DNA of 64,000 nt, taken from contig AZLU01000065.1 in NCBI GenBank assembly GCA_002224055.1, forward strand, positions 68,582-132,581, written 5' to 3'. A program made the translations under genes and the position numbers. Below are positions 1 to 12,900 of this stretch, in pieces (position 1 is the first letter of the stretch; every line of letters begins with the position of its first letter). The notes under the pieces are model-generated. The model was not told the origin of the DNA, did no database searches, and saw only the letters and a program-made list of their open reading frames with translations. This DNA is from Pezizomycotina sp. ARF18 (lineage: Eukaryota; Ascomycota).

Positions 1-3000
1 GCTAGTGAATTTTAACTATTCTCTCGGCGTCGTCGTCCTTGAATACCGGTGGACCAGGCGCTGTCCTAAGCGTACCCGGCCGGACAGTAGGGCGATCGAG
101 GTCCACGGAGTTGATCTTCTCCCGGGCCTCAGCCGCGGCATCAACCTCTTCGCTGCCATCGAAGGCCATGACTTCCCCATCGCGGCTACCGTTCTCTTCC
201 TCTTCTTCAACGGACGGGACGACCTCGACTTCCGGCTGGTCGTCTCCGTCCTTCGCTTTGCTGGCTGTTTCGTCTCGTCGCCCTCGAGCTTCCGCCCTCG
301 ATAAGCACGTCCTTGAGCTCAGCGTTGATCGCATCCCTCCGCTTCTCCCACTCCTCGACCTTCTGCAGCCTCTCCTCGAGGTCCTTGAGCTCCTTCTCCA
401 TGCTCATGCGCTCGCGTTCGGCGCCGATGCGGTCGAACTCCCAGTCCCTTCGTCGTCGCCGGTGCCGAGCTTGAGCTGGTAGGTGTGGTATTTCTTGAGC
501 TGCGCGCGCGTAGAAATGGTAATGAGAGCTGAATAGGTGTCCAGTAAATCGTGATAAAAAGGAGGTGTCAGAGTGACGACTACATACTTATTCCCCTCTC
601 CTTGGCAGTCTCGTACAGCAGACCCTCAACGTCGCTGGAAACGGCACTGGTTCCCTCGTCGATGAAAGCGTAACGCGGCTCGTGGTACATCAGTCTGGCA
701 AACGCCATCCTCTGCTCTCGCCTCCGGAGAAGACGTTGGCCCAGTCCTTTTGGTATCCCAACCGCCCTCGCGCTCCGGCAGGTATCCGAGCCTAAACGGA
801 ATCGAGGATCTTCTGCAGGTCGCGGTCCCTCTTCCCGGCAGATTTCATTTCCATTCAGAGTGAGGGTAGATGACTGGTCCCTGAGCGTACCCAGGCTGAG
901 GTACGTCCTCTGCGGCAGGAACATGATACCGTCCTCGCCGCGGTTCCTGGGCAAGCTGACGAGGCCCCGGTACACCCGGCCAGAGACCCGCGACGACGCG
1001 GGCGACCGCACTCTTGCCGACGCCGTTGGGGCCAATGATGAGCAGGTGCTCGCCGTTCGCACGATAACCGAAAGGCTCTCGATGAGCTCTTCGCCACCGC
1101 GCGGGTACAGGGCGGGCGCGACGATGGGCACGTTCTCCAACCTGACACCGTCAAAACCTTTGTGGATCGTACCTGGACGTCCGAAAGCGAGTAGAGCTCG
1201 GGGATGGTCTTCGACGACGTCGGGTAAGCGTTCGAGTGAACGCGGTGCAGTGTGGAAATCAGCGTGTAGACACGGGACGTGTAACCGGCGAGCTCGGAGA
1301 GGTCCTAACAGAGTATCTGGTTATATACGAGTTCGTCGGGAAAAATAAGGACAACAAACCTTGACGGAGTACATCATGCGGCCACGGCGTCGGCCAACTT
1401 AGCATGAGACGCTTGTTCGTGATGAACCGCGCATGCGATCCTGGCCCTTGGTGTTTTCGTTTTCGCCAGACTTCGGTCCATTTTGGGTCGCCATCTCGGC
1501 ATACCACCGAGACCACCCACGCGGGCAAGAACACCGGCAACGAGTTATCAGGTAGCCGAATGCAGCTGCGAGATAACGTTAGAAGAAGGAAGGACTACAA
1601 TTGGAAATTAGCAGGCACTTACACCAACTGTACTTGAGATAAAGTCTTCGAGCATGTTGTAGCGAATCTTCATGCTGTAGATATTCTCCATCCAACCTTC
1701 AGTTCGGCGAATCCTTGTGGAGGTAGACCCCTTCATCTCGGCGCCGCCGTAGAAGGCAATCTCCTCGGCGTTGTTGATCAGTCGTGCTAGGATAATTAGC
1801 TTTGCCTCCGCTTGCAAAGGGTTGCTCAACTTACAGTGTAGACCTCTGATTCTCCTTCTTTCTTGGCTTGGACAGCCGCCAGCTTTCCGAACGGCGGCGA
1901 CCATTTCTTGAGGAGGTAGGCAGTCGCGAGGTAGTTGCTGAGCAGGCCACCCACGCCGAGAAGACGGATCCTCATCAATTGCCAGTTGAACACGACGAGA
2001 TCGAGGAAGGGCTTGCCCAGGCTAGAATACAACGCAGCCGCCTCATCGCAGAACCTCGTAAGATCTGTTGTGATGAATCTAGACAAGCGACGTTAGTTTC
2101 GGCAGTGTTTATATCGAAAACTCAGGTAACTTACTGGTCTGCTCCCATGCCCACGGCTCCATCAGATTCACCAGCTTGTAGTAGCCGAGCCTATCGTTCA
2201 GGTACAGGTCGTGGATGTATCGGGTCAACCGCGTCCTAAATTCGATGCTAATCTTGGCCTGCAGGAACTTGATTCCGGCGTTGGTGTAACTCGCGACCGC
2301 GCCGACTCCCAGCCACTTCAGGATACTGTCGTAAATCCCTTGCCGTTGCCCGCGACGAGATCCCGAACGATGCTACCGTCGAGGCGAGCGACGATCAAGG
2401 AGAGGTAGGTTCGGGATACGAGCGCCAGTGTGTGTAGTAAGAGGAGACCGGCCGCTCGGGACGTCAGGCGCGGGAGAACGATCGATAGGAGCGAAAGGAA
2501 CTGGTGCAGGAAGGCGAGATTTAAGCCGGCTTCGTATTTAGCGGCGGGCATTAGAACCTAGAAAAGAAAAGGATGTTTTAGTTTTTTTAAGACCGTGAAA
2601 TAGAAGTGATTAGCGTCGATAGCCGAGAAGGCTGGAATGACGAACCTCCTGGACCCGACAGGAAGAGCCGCTTGTGCGCATCGAAAGTTGTCTTTTTGTC
2701 GGCTTTACTACCACCCTCGCCGTGCCATTGCTGTCGAGAAGGCTCATAGTTAGTCTTCAACCCTCCAAAAAAAAAAAAAAAAAAAAAAAAAAGCTTCTAG
2801 TTAGAAGGGATTACGTACTTTGGATGCGGGACGTATATTACGTAGCTCCATCCTCCTCAGGATGCCCGAGTTCTTCCTGACCAGCTCCCTCCCCTCTTTT
2901 GCTCCTCGTTGTTTCGCTTTCTCCGCCGCCTCTCGTAACCGCCGACGAGGACGACGCAGGCTACGGCAGCAGCGAGGATCTGTCGCGACCGGGGGTGATT

Positions 3001-3069
3001 TCTTTAAGAGTTGGAAGTAAAGCCCAGGAGGTCGAGCAGAGGGGGTCGTAACGTCGATTGTGCCGCCAT
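1..3069 (-). CDS. Peroxisomal ABC half-transporter, ABCD family (long-chain fatty acyl-CoA import), 3' end outside window
   Basis: Family role: imports very-long- and long-chain acyl-CoA into peroxisomes for beta-oxidation, working as a dimer of half-transporters. Seen reading leftwards: start ATG at 3069 (MAAQSTLRPPLLDLL), a membrane-domain block (GLNLAFLHQFLSLLSI near 2520; RFCDEAAALYSSLGKPFLD near 2050; NAEEIAFYGGAEM near 1760; FITNKRLMLS near 1420), then the nucleotide-binding domain with Walker A GPNGVGKS near 1030, signature SGGE near 720 and Walker B FIDEGTSAVSSDVEGLLYE near 650. A charged coiled tail (KELKDLEERLQKVEEW, near 390) follows and runs off the edge. Short introns interrupt it. 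Several one-base shifts move the frame, starting near residue 20. Whether it is the PXA1 or the PXA2 orthologue cannot be settled from memory, so no symbol is given. The family call is firm. Confidence 0.9.
2768..2792. repeat. Poly-A tract inside the ABC transporter gene
   Basis: An uninterrupted A run, poly-T on the coding strand, most likely in an intron just after the first exon block. On the coding strand it could serve as the polypyrimidine stretch of an intron, but its length is also a place where base counts are unreliable. Confidence 0.8.
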
Positions 3070-4827
3070 GGTCGGCTATTCTCAACCTCGGTAGGAATTC
3101 CGAAGGAGAGTTTAGGAAACCAAACAAACAAAACGGTAGGAGAAAAACGGTTCGAATCCACAGGTCCGATTGTGTCCGAGCGAAAGAGCTAAGAAGGTAC
3201 GGAAAAGAAAAAGAAAAAAAAAAAAAAAAAACAGCAAAGGTATATATAAATAATACAGAGGAGGAAAGAAAGGAAAGGTCGAGGGGCTAGGGTGGAGGAG
3301 ATGATCAAGATCAAGAAAGAATATTAACGGAGGGAACGATGATACGAGACACGAAGGGGAAAAAGTAAAAAAAGGAAGGGAAGAGGCTGTTGACGTCTTC
3401 CCTTTTTTCTTTTCCTTTAAATTCTGGAGCAATAGCCGGGGCAAAAAGTGTCAGATCGATCGTCACGCGGAAATCCACCACCGTACTTCCAGACTCTACC
3501 AAAAACCTATCTCTACTTTCTCCTCTTCTTCCTCTTCTCCACGTTTTTTTTTTTCCCATAGATTCGCAATCGCATAAGAGTTCTATGCTTTTATTTATAT
3601 AAATAAATATATATACAATTTCTAAAAGAAATCAATAAGTAAACAAAGAGAATTTTCCATTTAAATATCGGGTGGCCTTTCTCGTGGATTTTGGGGGGAG
3701 TAGTACAACTTTTCCTATTAGTGCCCGCTGCCTTTTTGCCCTATGAGGAGGTAAAGTCCTTTCCCCTTGTTCCCCCAGCATTTTTTCCCTTTCTTTATTC
3801 TTTCTTTCTTCAATTCATTTACGGAGCATAGCCGGGACTGGCATTTTCTGCAACGGTCGGTCTCCCTCTGTCATATGGGACGTCCGTGGTTGTAAAAGAG
3901 AAAAGGTGATTGCTCGCTATTTGTTCTCGGACTTTCATGTGAAAGGTGAGGCGAGCGAGCGATAAGACAAAAAGAAAAATGCTCCGCTGCAATTGAGGAG
4001 ATTAAAAGTCTTCAAAAATGTCTTCGAGAAAAGAATTCTGCAGCAATCGTCATGATCATGTGACATACTTTCTATTACTATTTTTTTTTTTTTTTTTTTT
4101 TATTTATCATTTATCTATTTTCGCAGCACAGATATTACTATGAAGTGAGAAGCCGACAGAGATCGGGGGGTAGTCTTGGGCGCCTGGAGAGCGCGGTACG
4201 TCGCATGGCGAGGTGTATAGTGCTGGTACTTTTTCGAAATATATATACTTGTGATATTTTTTGAGTCCTTAACAAGATAAAAAGGCCCTTGGAATTAGGT
4301 ACATGCTGCGTTGAAACTAATATAAAGTATTTACCGGAATTGAAAACCTGGAGAGATAGATATAAATACCGAAAAGGAATGCAATGAATAGGAAATGAAA
4401 TGAGTACTGGACAAGATTAACATGAAGCGTGAAGACGGAATACAATCGGAACGTAGCCTTTCTTTTCTCGTATCCAAGGACGTGTTCTGCTCTTGCTCAC
4501 TGCTCTGTTAAAGGAAAGGCTATAATAGGAACACATGATGTATATACGTTGCGAGAAATGATATATCCACAAGGAGAAGAAACCAAAGGAAATGGAATTT
4601 TAGGAAACAAAAAGGTATAAAAGCACTTCTTTTTTTTTCTCTTCTAAACTATAATTACGGTAGGAAACAGGACAAACAGAATGAATCGGGATAAATATGT
4701 TTTTCGTAACAGGACGTCAACAACCTGGCGTTCGTCGTGGCTCACAAATCGCAGTGATTGTATGTGCTTCTCGTCAGTGTTGCCGTCGAGCGTTGTCCTG
4801 TCCGAAAACAGCAATGCGCAAAGGACC
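3070..4827. other. Intergenic, AT-rich; no gene recognised
   Basis: Lies upstream of the ABC transporter and downstream of ATP20. It holds A/T runs (3209-3229, 4080-4101) and purine-rich stretches. The open frames here are low-complexity Lys/Glu or Ser/Phe strings without homology that I can recognise. The transporter promoter should lie in the first few hundred bases. Confidence 0.6.
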
Positions 4828-5646
4828 TCAGTGGTGGTGCTTGGGAGCGCCGCCACGGTAGCCAACAATCTTCCACCTCCCTATCATCTCGCCGACGGTA
4901 AAGAAGCCCAGCAGTTCAGCGCCCAAGACGCCGTATTCGGCGTACGTCTTCCTCGGCATCTCCTGCAGAGTCGTCAAAAGGTTGCGAGGGTTCGGCATCG
5001 GTGGCAGCTTCGACGGCAGTTCCTTCAGCGTTTGCGCGTATGTCGACGGGCTCAGGAGCGGCTTGTAGACGGGTTCCAGAATTGCTTGAATCGTGCCACG
5101 AACTTTTGGACTTGGTTAGCTTCGGCAGCTCCAAAGTAATGGATTCCGGGCAGCAGAACGAGCCATTGAGGAGAAATGTTTTCACGAAGAGCTTTTGGCG
5201 GACTTACGGAGGACCCATTTGCTGTCCTTCAAACACAAGTTTGGCAAGGTGGCCAGCAACCTTGGAGTAGTATATCGTGGGAGGGATTATAGCTGGCGAT
5301 TCATGAACGGTTAGCTAAAAGTCACACGCAGCATGTGAATATTGAAGCCAATGGCTAGAGAGAACCTCTCAAGCGAGAAATGAGGTGGAAAAGCACGTAA
5401 CGAACCTTGGATCCTTCCGACGGCCTTCTCACCGCCTCCGGGAATTCTCGATGCGACCGCGGCAGCCCCCGACGACACTTTAGCGACCATAGGACGGCAG
5501 CTGCGGACGCCCTCTTAAGTGCATCCTCCGCTTTGGCCATTGCCTTCTGGGCGGTCTCCTTCGCGGCGTCGGTGGATGCTGGAGTCGAAGCGTAGAACGG
5601 CGGCCACTCCTGAGCAAGAGCTGCCGAGTGGTTGTGCGAAACATGG
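4828..5646 (-). CDS. ATP20: Mitochondrial F1Fo ATP synthase subunit g (Atp20)
   Basis: Small membrane subunit of the Fo sector. In the family it stabilises ATP synthase dimers and so shapes cristae. Three exons can be placed: 5646-5406, 5292-5208 and 5110-4828, with introns 5405-5293 and 5207-5111 that both have GT/AG ends and CTAAC-like branch sites. The start MFRTTTRQLLLRSGRR is a basic mitochondrial presequence. Exon 2 gives IIPPTIYYSKVAGHLAKL, a hallmark of subunit g. Exon 3 ends with a membrane helix FFTVGEMIGRWKIVGYRGG that contains the GxxxG dimer motif (GEMIG), then APKHHH and the stop at 4828. Exon 1 shows two one-base shifts (after SGRR and after ASAAAV); exons 2 and 3 read through cleanly. 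It is divergently arranged with ROK1. Confidence 0.92.
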
Positions 5647-6125
5647 CGGGCGGATACGATTGTTTACTCGATTTCGGTCTCAGGGAAAGTTTCGAGAAGC
5701 TGACGGTATATATACGGAGGCCGCGGGTGATGGATAGAGAGGATTTCCGGATTCAATTGGGGATGAAAGAAAGGATGGGAGAAGGTGTCGGGTGAGGGAG
5801 GGGAATTTTATTTAATTTTTTTTTTTTTTTTCGTTGCGTGAGTGAATATTTAAATATTGAAGGAAAGTTTTTCTTAAAAAAGGAAATTTGGGTTTGGTTA
5901 TTCATTTTTATTAACGGAGCTGTGAGTGGCAGTTTTTGCCGGTGCCTTTTTTTAATTTTCGTGGTGCGTGTGATTGAATACGTGCAGTATTTAAAGAACT
6001 ACCTGCAAAAAAATTTCTTCATTCGCGAAAGCTCCGATCCTCATATGCCATTACAATCTCAACCGCTATAGAAGCTCGCAACAACTTACACCTCCTCTTG
6101 CCCAAGGCGCTTGTTCGCATCGAGC
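5647..6125. promoter_or_regulatory. Shared divergent promoter region, ATP20 / ROK1
   Basis: 479 bases separate the two start codons, so both promoters must lie here. A TATATATA stretch at about 5705-5712 is about 60 bases upstream of the ATP20 start. A T-rich tract at 5812-5831 marks the middle. Functional use of these sites is inferred from position only. Confidence 0.45.
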
Positions 6126-8287
6126 ATGGACGTCTTTCGGATTCTGTCTCGTTCGAAGACGCAATCTCGGCCGCAGAAAGCAGCGAACGACCTCAACCCA
6201 GAAGCCTTCGAACAAGAACAAACGGCGCGCCGGTGTCGAGAAGAGCACGTTCTCCGCGGAGGATGACGTCGCATTGAGAGCATACGTGGAGAATGAGTTT
6301 CTCGGGATCACAGAAAATGGAAAAAGTTCACCAATCGACGGACCAGACGTCAAACGGCGGAAGATTCAAGATGTGAAGGATGAAGCAGACGACACAAGTG
6401 CGCCACCTCAAGAAAACGGTGAATTGGGACGGACGAGGTGAAGAGCTACTTGAAGACGCACAAATTGAAGTACACGGTAGTCGCTGGGTCGCTGGACGCG
6501 GATGGATGGAAGCCTACGAAGCCAAAAAAGAAGACGAAAACTTCAAGCCTGAAGAAGATCGCAAAGACCAGCTCCACCAGCGTTGCACTTCTCTACAAAC
6601 CGCTACGGTTGCTAAACGAGCTCCGAACGAGATATAACATTTCTCACCGGCTCTACGAGAACGTTATCGGCCAAGGATTTACACACCGACAGAAGTCCAG
6701 ATTGGAAGTCTCCCGCTGCTTCTCAAGTCTCGGTCCGAAGATCCTTCGACCGTGATGCGTCGGAGATCGATCTGATGACGATTGCGCCAACGGGGTCTGG
6801 GAAGACGCTGGCCTTTGCGCTCCCGCTCGTGGACTACCTGATACGGCTGCGGCAGGAAGAAAAGCAAGCGAATACGAAGAAGGGAATCAAGGCGGTAGTA
6901 CTTGCGCCGACAAGGGAGCTTGCAGACCAGATCCTCAACGAAATCCGCAAACTGATCATAGGAACGGGCATACGGGTGGCTGGGATGAGAAAGTCCATGA
7001 TACCAAAAGAAAGGCGGCCCAAAAGCCACTCGGAGGAAAAGACGATGATTCGGAAGGTTCCGACGACGAGTCGTACGAAGGCTCCGAAGTAAGCTTGACG
7101 ATGACGGAAATAATTACGACGGCGGCGTCGAACTGAACAATGAAGAGAATCAGGACGCTGGTACAGATGACAAGCCGAAAAAGATACCCGCTCTGAAGAC
7201 GGATATCCTCGTTTCGACGCCGTTGCTCCTCGTGCACGCCGTCCGCACGTGTCCCGACATCTTCAACCTCGAAAACGTCACCCGGCTCGTCCTCGACGAA
7301 GCCGACGTCCTCCTAGACCCCCTGTTCGAAGAACAAACGCTCGACATAGTGGAGCACATCAGCTACCCAGATCTCCACTTTTCCTTCTGGTCCGCTACTA
7401 TGCCCTCGGTCACCGAGAAAAGATCACGGAGATCGTCAACTCGAGACGCTCGTCGTACCGCGCACGATCATCCGCCTCATAGCAGGCATCAAGGACTCCG
7501 CCCTCCCTACGATCTCCCAGACGATCACGTACGCCGCGACGGAGCGCGGAAGTTGCTGGCCCTGCGCCAGATGTTCCGCTCCTCGCTGAACCCGCCGTGC
7601 CTGATATTCGTGCAGACGATCCCCGCGCACAGGCGCTGTACAACGAGATACTGTACGACCTCCCGACGCCCGGCAGGATCGCCGTCCTGCACTCGAGCTT
7701 GTCGGACAGCGGAAGAACAAAAGTGATGGATTCGTTCCGGGCGGGCGAGATATGGATCTCATAACGACGGACTTGCTATCCCGCGGCGTGGACTTCCGCG
7801 GGGTGAACGTGGTGGTGAACTACGACATTCCGACGTCGATCGCTTCGTACATACACCGCATCGGCCGGACGGGTCGCGCGGGAGGGAAGGCGGGCGTGCC
7901 GTGACGTACTACACCAAGGAAGACGTGCCGTACGTCCGCGGCATCGTCGGCGTCATACAGAAGAGCGGCGGTCACGTCGAGCGGTGGATGCTCGATAGCC
8001 TGCCGAAGACTACCAAGGAAGAGAAGCGCAAGCTGAAACGGTTGGGCGTCGAGGAGCGCAGGGCGAACTTTGCCGCCGAGGGTGGGAAGGCCGCGGCGAA
8101 GATGAGGATCAGCTCGAAGAGCGGGTACGAGCGCCAGAAGGAGTACCGGAAGAAAGGCGCGATTGAGGCCAGCAAGAAGAGGAAGAAGGAGCACCAGAAG
8201 TTGGCGCAAGAACAGCAGAAACGCATCGAAATGGCGGATCGGATGGTGCGGCGATGGTACGAGAGCTGGGAAGGTTTCAGCGATTGA
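6126..8287 (+). CDS. ROK1: DEAD-box ATP-dependent RNA helicase Rok1 (18S pre-rRNA processing)
   Basis: Nucleolar helicase needed for early pre-rRNA cleavages and small-subunit assembly. The start [10 protein letters not shown] at 6126 matches the conserved Rok1 N-terminus (MDxFxxLxR). An acidic/basic linker follows, with [29 protein letters not shown] split over two stretches near 6590-6690. Then come motif I APTGSGKT (6784-6807), PTRELA, motif II DEAD (7295-7306), motif III SAT (near 7393), RGVDF (near 7785) and motif [12 protein letters not shown] (near 7857). The C-terminus is a Lys/Arg-rich tail ending [10 protein letters not shown]. Length about 700 residues, as usual for the family. It appears intronless. 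Several isolated frame changes occur (for example near 6215, 7080, 7425, 7630, 7755 and 7890), all compatible with single-base errors. Confidence 0.93.
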
Positions 8288-9003
8288 TCAAGATCCCGTG
8301 ACCGTTGAAACATCAAGCGTCTATAATTCTTGATCTGTGGAAACTTGGCCTGTCCAGCCGATGTTGTCTTACTCTTCCGGGGACAGTATCTCTTGTATAG
8401 TACTGTATATTCGGTTTGTAAGATAAGATGCGGTACACGTGTATCAGATATTAAACAAAATCTAGATCTCAATAAATGGTCACAAATGCATCAGCGACAC
8501 TCGGTTATAATTTTGAGCCGAAGCAGCTTGATCGTATTGATATACGGTTTCTTGGTAGATCAAGCTTCCAAGCTGGAAGCCGTGTGAGGCATTTCGGCTC
8601 ACGTGCCGCTATTCATACAGAAGTCCTTTGTCCCCCTCAAAGGAGGCCATTCAAGGCTGTGAAAGGGGAGTCACTGCGGAAGCGCCGTTTAACTAGTCTG
8701 AGAGCCTTAAATTTGAACCTATGAAGTAGATGCAGAAAGATCGGTGATACTGTGGACTCCAGTGGCAATTATTCTGCTCGTCTCGTGACGAAAACTAGTG
8801 CTTTGTTCTTACTCCTTGACCCTTAATCGAAATAATGCTTCTTTCAGTTCGCTGAGCGCATACGTTAAGGTAAAAATACAGAAAAACCAAACCGATAAAA
8901 TGCGTGGATATCCATGTGCCTCTCTCCATAAGAATACCGTAAATAGTGATCAAAGCGGTTCGACGCAAGCTCTTTTCTCCCCAGATAACGATACGTTCTC
9001 CCT
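8288..9003. other. Convergent intergenic region between ROK1 and the dehydrogenase
   Basis: Holds the 3' UTRs of both flanking genes, which point towards each other. An AATAAA-type sequence lies at about 8470 (CTCAATAAATGG) on the ROK1 side. The open frames here show no recognisable domain. Confidence 0.5.
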
Positions 9004-9966
9004 TTAAAGACGTGCGGGCATCCTCCTCCTCCCGACAGGCGAATAACTTCCCCATTCAGGTACGAGAATTCGATGCACCCCTTGACGACCTCCGCGAACT
9101 CCGGCGGCGTGCCCTCGCGCTTGGGGAACTCGAGGCTCCGCAGCAGTCCCTCACGAACCTTCTCCGGCATCACGCTGGTCATGGGCGACTGGAACAAGCT
9201 CGGCGCGAGGGTCAGCACGCGGATGCCGTGCTTGCCGAGGTCGCGCGCCAGCGGAAGGGTCATGGAGACGACGGCGCCCTTGGAGGCGGCGTAGGCGGTC
9301 TGACCGGATTGGCCCTCGAACGCGGCGGCAGAGGCGACCATGATTATTACGCCGCGCTCTTTGTCCGGGCCGTCGCCCTCGTTCTTGACGAGGTGGGCAA
9401 CCGTGTGCTGTAAAAATGAATTAGCTTGGAAAGAGTGACGATGGTTATGTGAGGTTACGTACCCTGACGAGATCGATTGTGCGGTGACGTTGATCTTTTG
9501 GACGAATTCGAAATTCTGCGCAGAAAGAACAGCGTCAGCAAGGTAGTGCATCTTCGTCGAAGCCGAACAGGCAGCTTACCCCAAGTCCAACGGTTCACCC
9601 CGTTTGTTGACGATCTACGTGAATGATTTTCAGTTAGCGCACTTATCCTCAAGCATAGCACGAGTCTTACTTCATACCAGCTCAGCTCCACCGACACCGG
9701 CAGCGCAGATTGCTCCTCCAAGCGCAGCTCCGGTTTCCTTCGCCCATTCGGCCGTTTTCTTCACGGCAGCCTCGATTTGCTCCGTCTTCGTAACGTCGAC
9801 TTGGAAGAAGCGAGCACGCTCGGAGCCTAGGGACGAAATGAATTCCTCGTTCTTCTGCCTGTCCAGGACCGAGACGTAACCGCCGTTCTGTGGAGGAGTT
9901 CGACCGTCGCCTGTCCGAGTCCGGAGCAGCGCCCGAGACGATAAATGTTCTGCGATCAATCTTCAT
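9004..9966 (-). CDS. Short-chain dehydrogenase, 3-hydroxyacyl-CoA dehydrogenase type-2 (HSD10)-like
   Basis: Classical NAD(P)-dependent SDR. Its closest resemblance is to HSD17B10/HSD10, the mitochondrial 3-hydroxyacyl-CoA dehydrogenase of short-chain and branched-chain degradation. Start MKIDRRTFIVSG at 9966. The Rossmann glycine motif (SGLGQATVELL near 9910) sits just past a one-base shift. Next are FFQVDVTK, AICAAGVGGAELV, and after three short introns KINVTAQSISSG, IIMVASAAAFEGQ (catalytic Ser) and TAYAASKGAVV (Tyr-x-x-x-Lys). The end is YLNGEVIRLSGG with MPARL and the stop at 9004, reached through one more shift in a GGA-rich run. Introns lie at about 9678-9613, 9577-9514 and 9462-9408. 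The substrate is inferred from family resemblance. Confidence 0.88.
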
Positions 9967-12900
9967 CTTGAGGAGCTTGTTCAATTGAGAGTCTAGTAAT
10001 ATAGTCGTTCGTGGAACCGGAGATAATGTGCTTGGAAGCTCGATGGCGGGGTGTTTCTTTTGCGTGGTGTCACTGGGACTTTAAGGGCTCTGGTTGCCGT
10101 CTTTCATTTGTTTCTTGTAATTTAGCCGAAGAAGCCTCGGCACAAATCCAACCGCCAAATAATCGCGAGAAGCCATTTTTAATAAGCCAAAGAAACACTT
10201 TTTTTTTACTCCAGAACACGAATGAATATCGAATTAGACAGATAGTAAGAACTACATAGTTATAGACATATAGCAATTGCATGAAAGAGATGTAGAGCAA
10301 CTTCGTATCTTCTCTCGTTCTAATTGACCTCCTGGGAAGTGAAGGCGCCATCAATGCACGGCTAGCGGGTACTCGGGTGGTGCCAAGCCCCTTCTCCCCC
10401 AAGCTCTACCTCTTTTGCTCAGAAAACCCACAGAAAGATGGGGAAACAACCCCATTAATTATTAATTATTATTAATTATTATTCTTAGAGGAGCAGTATT
10501 AAGTTCTTCGAAAATAATCTCTACTTCTTATAAATCCTTCTCCAACATTGAAAACTTCGTATCATTAATCCAGACTCTTTCGCAAACAAATCCCTGTCGT
10601 GACAAGAAACATCTGCGATATTCAGCTAGCCTTCCGGAGTACTTCTAAAGACTCGACTTGCAAGAGGTGGCCGTTTGCTGATCTTCTGGGCTCTGCTAGA
10701 CTGGGCTGCTTGTGCAGTCGTGCAGACGTACGCTGAAGGGCATATCCTGTGCACGGCCTCGTGTTTAGTCGCAAAAAGGATAAAAAATCTGTTAACACCG
10801 AAGCTGCATCCCCTTACCCACTGCCAATCTTTTTTTTTTTTTTTTTTCCCTCCCTTTGTATGCATAAGGAAAAAAGGGGGTCCACTTCATAAAAAGGACC
10901 TCAGCCCTACCGCCATTGGCATCTCAAGCAGTAAGCTTGTAGAGGTGCGTGGATTCAACAATTTTTTGCTCTCCATATCCACCCTCCTCCGTTTCCTTTG
11001 GTTTTGTTTTTAGATTTTCGGTTCTTTTCTTTTCTTTTCGCGGATGTGCTGACATGTTGTCTTTTTCAAAGTAACTTGGATCGCCAGCCAATCTCCAGGG
11101 GAGGAAACGGAGAGCCTTCAGTTCAACTTCAGCAAGCTCTAGGCCCTGAGCAGCTGATCGGGACTATCCGAAGTTTAAAAAAGTGTTCATTCTGTTCTTC
11201 ACTTTTATTCTTGTCTCGGTCTGGTGCGACTGAACGGATCGTGTGCTCCTTCCTCCTTAGCTTGAAACGAAGGTCCGAGAAGCTAATCTCGGGGGGGCAA
11301 AAAAAGAGAGAAGCATGGGAAATGATAAACCGCCCGCTGCCTGTGTGGGAAAGAAGGGCGCCAGTGGGGGCTGGATCTCCCCATTCACGCGGAGACAATT
11401 GGCTAAGGAAAGGCTAAGGAAATGAACTTTTGTTTTTTTTCTTTCTCTGTGCAGCTCTGCCACCGGCTCTATCTCTACCTCAATTTCTCGAAATATCCTT
11501 CATTGGTCCACCAAGCACCCAAGCTGCACCTCAAACGGCAAAAGTATTCGTTCGCTGTCAATCTAGAACCCTTCCGTTTTCATTTTGAAGTTATAAAAAA
11601 AAAATCTTTTTCGTTCTGGCAGTTAACGAGCAGTGACCAACTATGTTACTTTTTAGGAGCTTTTTCGGCTTTGTTGCCTCTACGAACTCCGCACTGAAGA
11701 GCATATACAAGTGCGCCAGAGTTGTGCGGGAAAGGCGACCTTGAAAATACAGTACAAAAAGGACAAGGGCAAGGATAAGCTGAGTTTCGCCTATCAGCTG
11801 TAAGACAACTTAACAGTAATAATATGTACTTCGCGCAGGTATGGCGTTTTTCTCCCTTTGTGACTAATTTCTAATTGTGAGCACTTTAATAGTTGCAGAG
11901 AGACATTTATGCAGATGATCCTATACCAATAAAAAAGGGTCCAATATCGCTTGTCATTCCATGAAGCTCCACGACACCCCCTTTTTTTCTTTTAACTCCA
12001 AAAGTGCTCGAGATATTTTCGAAACAATCCGACTTCTTTTTTCTTGTTCTTTGATAATAACTACGAGTATCTAATTTTAGGAGTTCATTTTGTATATTTT
12101 TGGCTTTACAAAGCTCGGTCAGCAGTATCTCGTATCTCTTGTCGGAAGGAAAGCAAGAAAAAAAAAAGGGCAAGATTTGAATTTGAATATTCTTTTCCAT
12201 TCTTGAAACAAAGCACCCGATATCGGGAAGGGAAATAAAGGAGATTCCACTTATTTCCTTTATCTTTCTTTCTTTTTTTTCTTTTTTTCTTGGGATGCAT
12301 ACGCGCACCTTTTTTTTTTTTTGGAGCTTTTTCTACAAATGCGATACGGTTTCCAGGTCTGTGTGATGATGCCATTCATTGGCTCAGCAGATCCAGAAGC
12401 ATTGCATGTAAGCGTGCGATAAGAACCTTCGGAAAAAGAAAAAAAAAAAAAAAGGGTTCTTGTAAGGCGAGACCAGGTCCAAGGTACTTCTTTCGACCGC
12501 GGCCTTTCCGAAACTGTTGTACCAAACCGAGCGAAAAATGCTGATAGCAAGCTGTCTCCCGGGGTACCCCAACCTTCAGTCTCCAGGTACCTTCCCCCTA
12601 GTGCGAATTCGCGCAAAGATTCGAGAAGAGATCCTCCCAATGGGGGGGGAGCGCTCGGAGAAATGGTGGCTTGGTTGATCCCTTTTTTCTTGATGGCCAA
12701 ATCTCACTACACTTCAGGGTCCTACTCTCGGAAAGGAGGTGCAGCTGGTACCTCCTCCCAAGCAAGACAAGACGAGAAATCCGTCTCTTAAAAGCTTACC
12801 CTTTTTTTTTTTTTTTTTTTTTTTTCGACAGGCCTAATGGACGAAAAGTGGACCCTGAAATGGATATGGAGGAATCCTCCTTAACGAGTTTATTTTAAAA

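Noticed and set aside
3112-3444. Phe/Ser-rich minus-strand frame of 110 codons
   Set aside because: It is produced by A-rich homopolymers in a spacer, with no domain.
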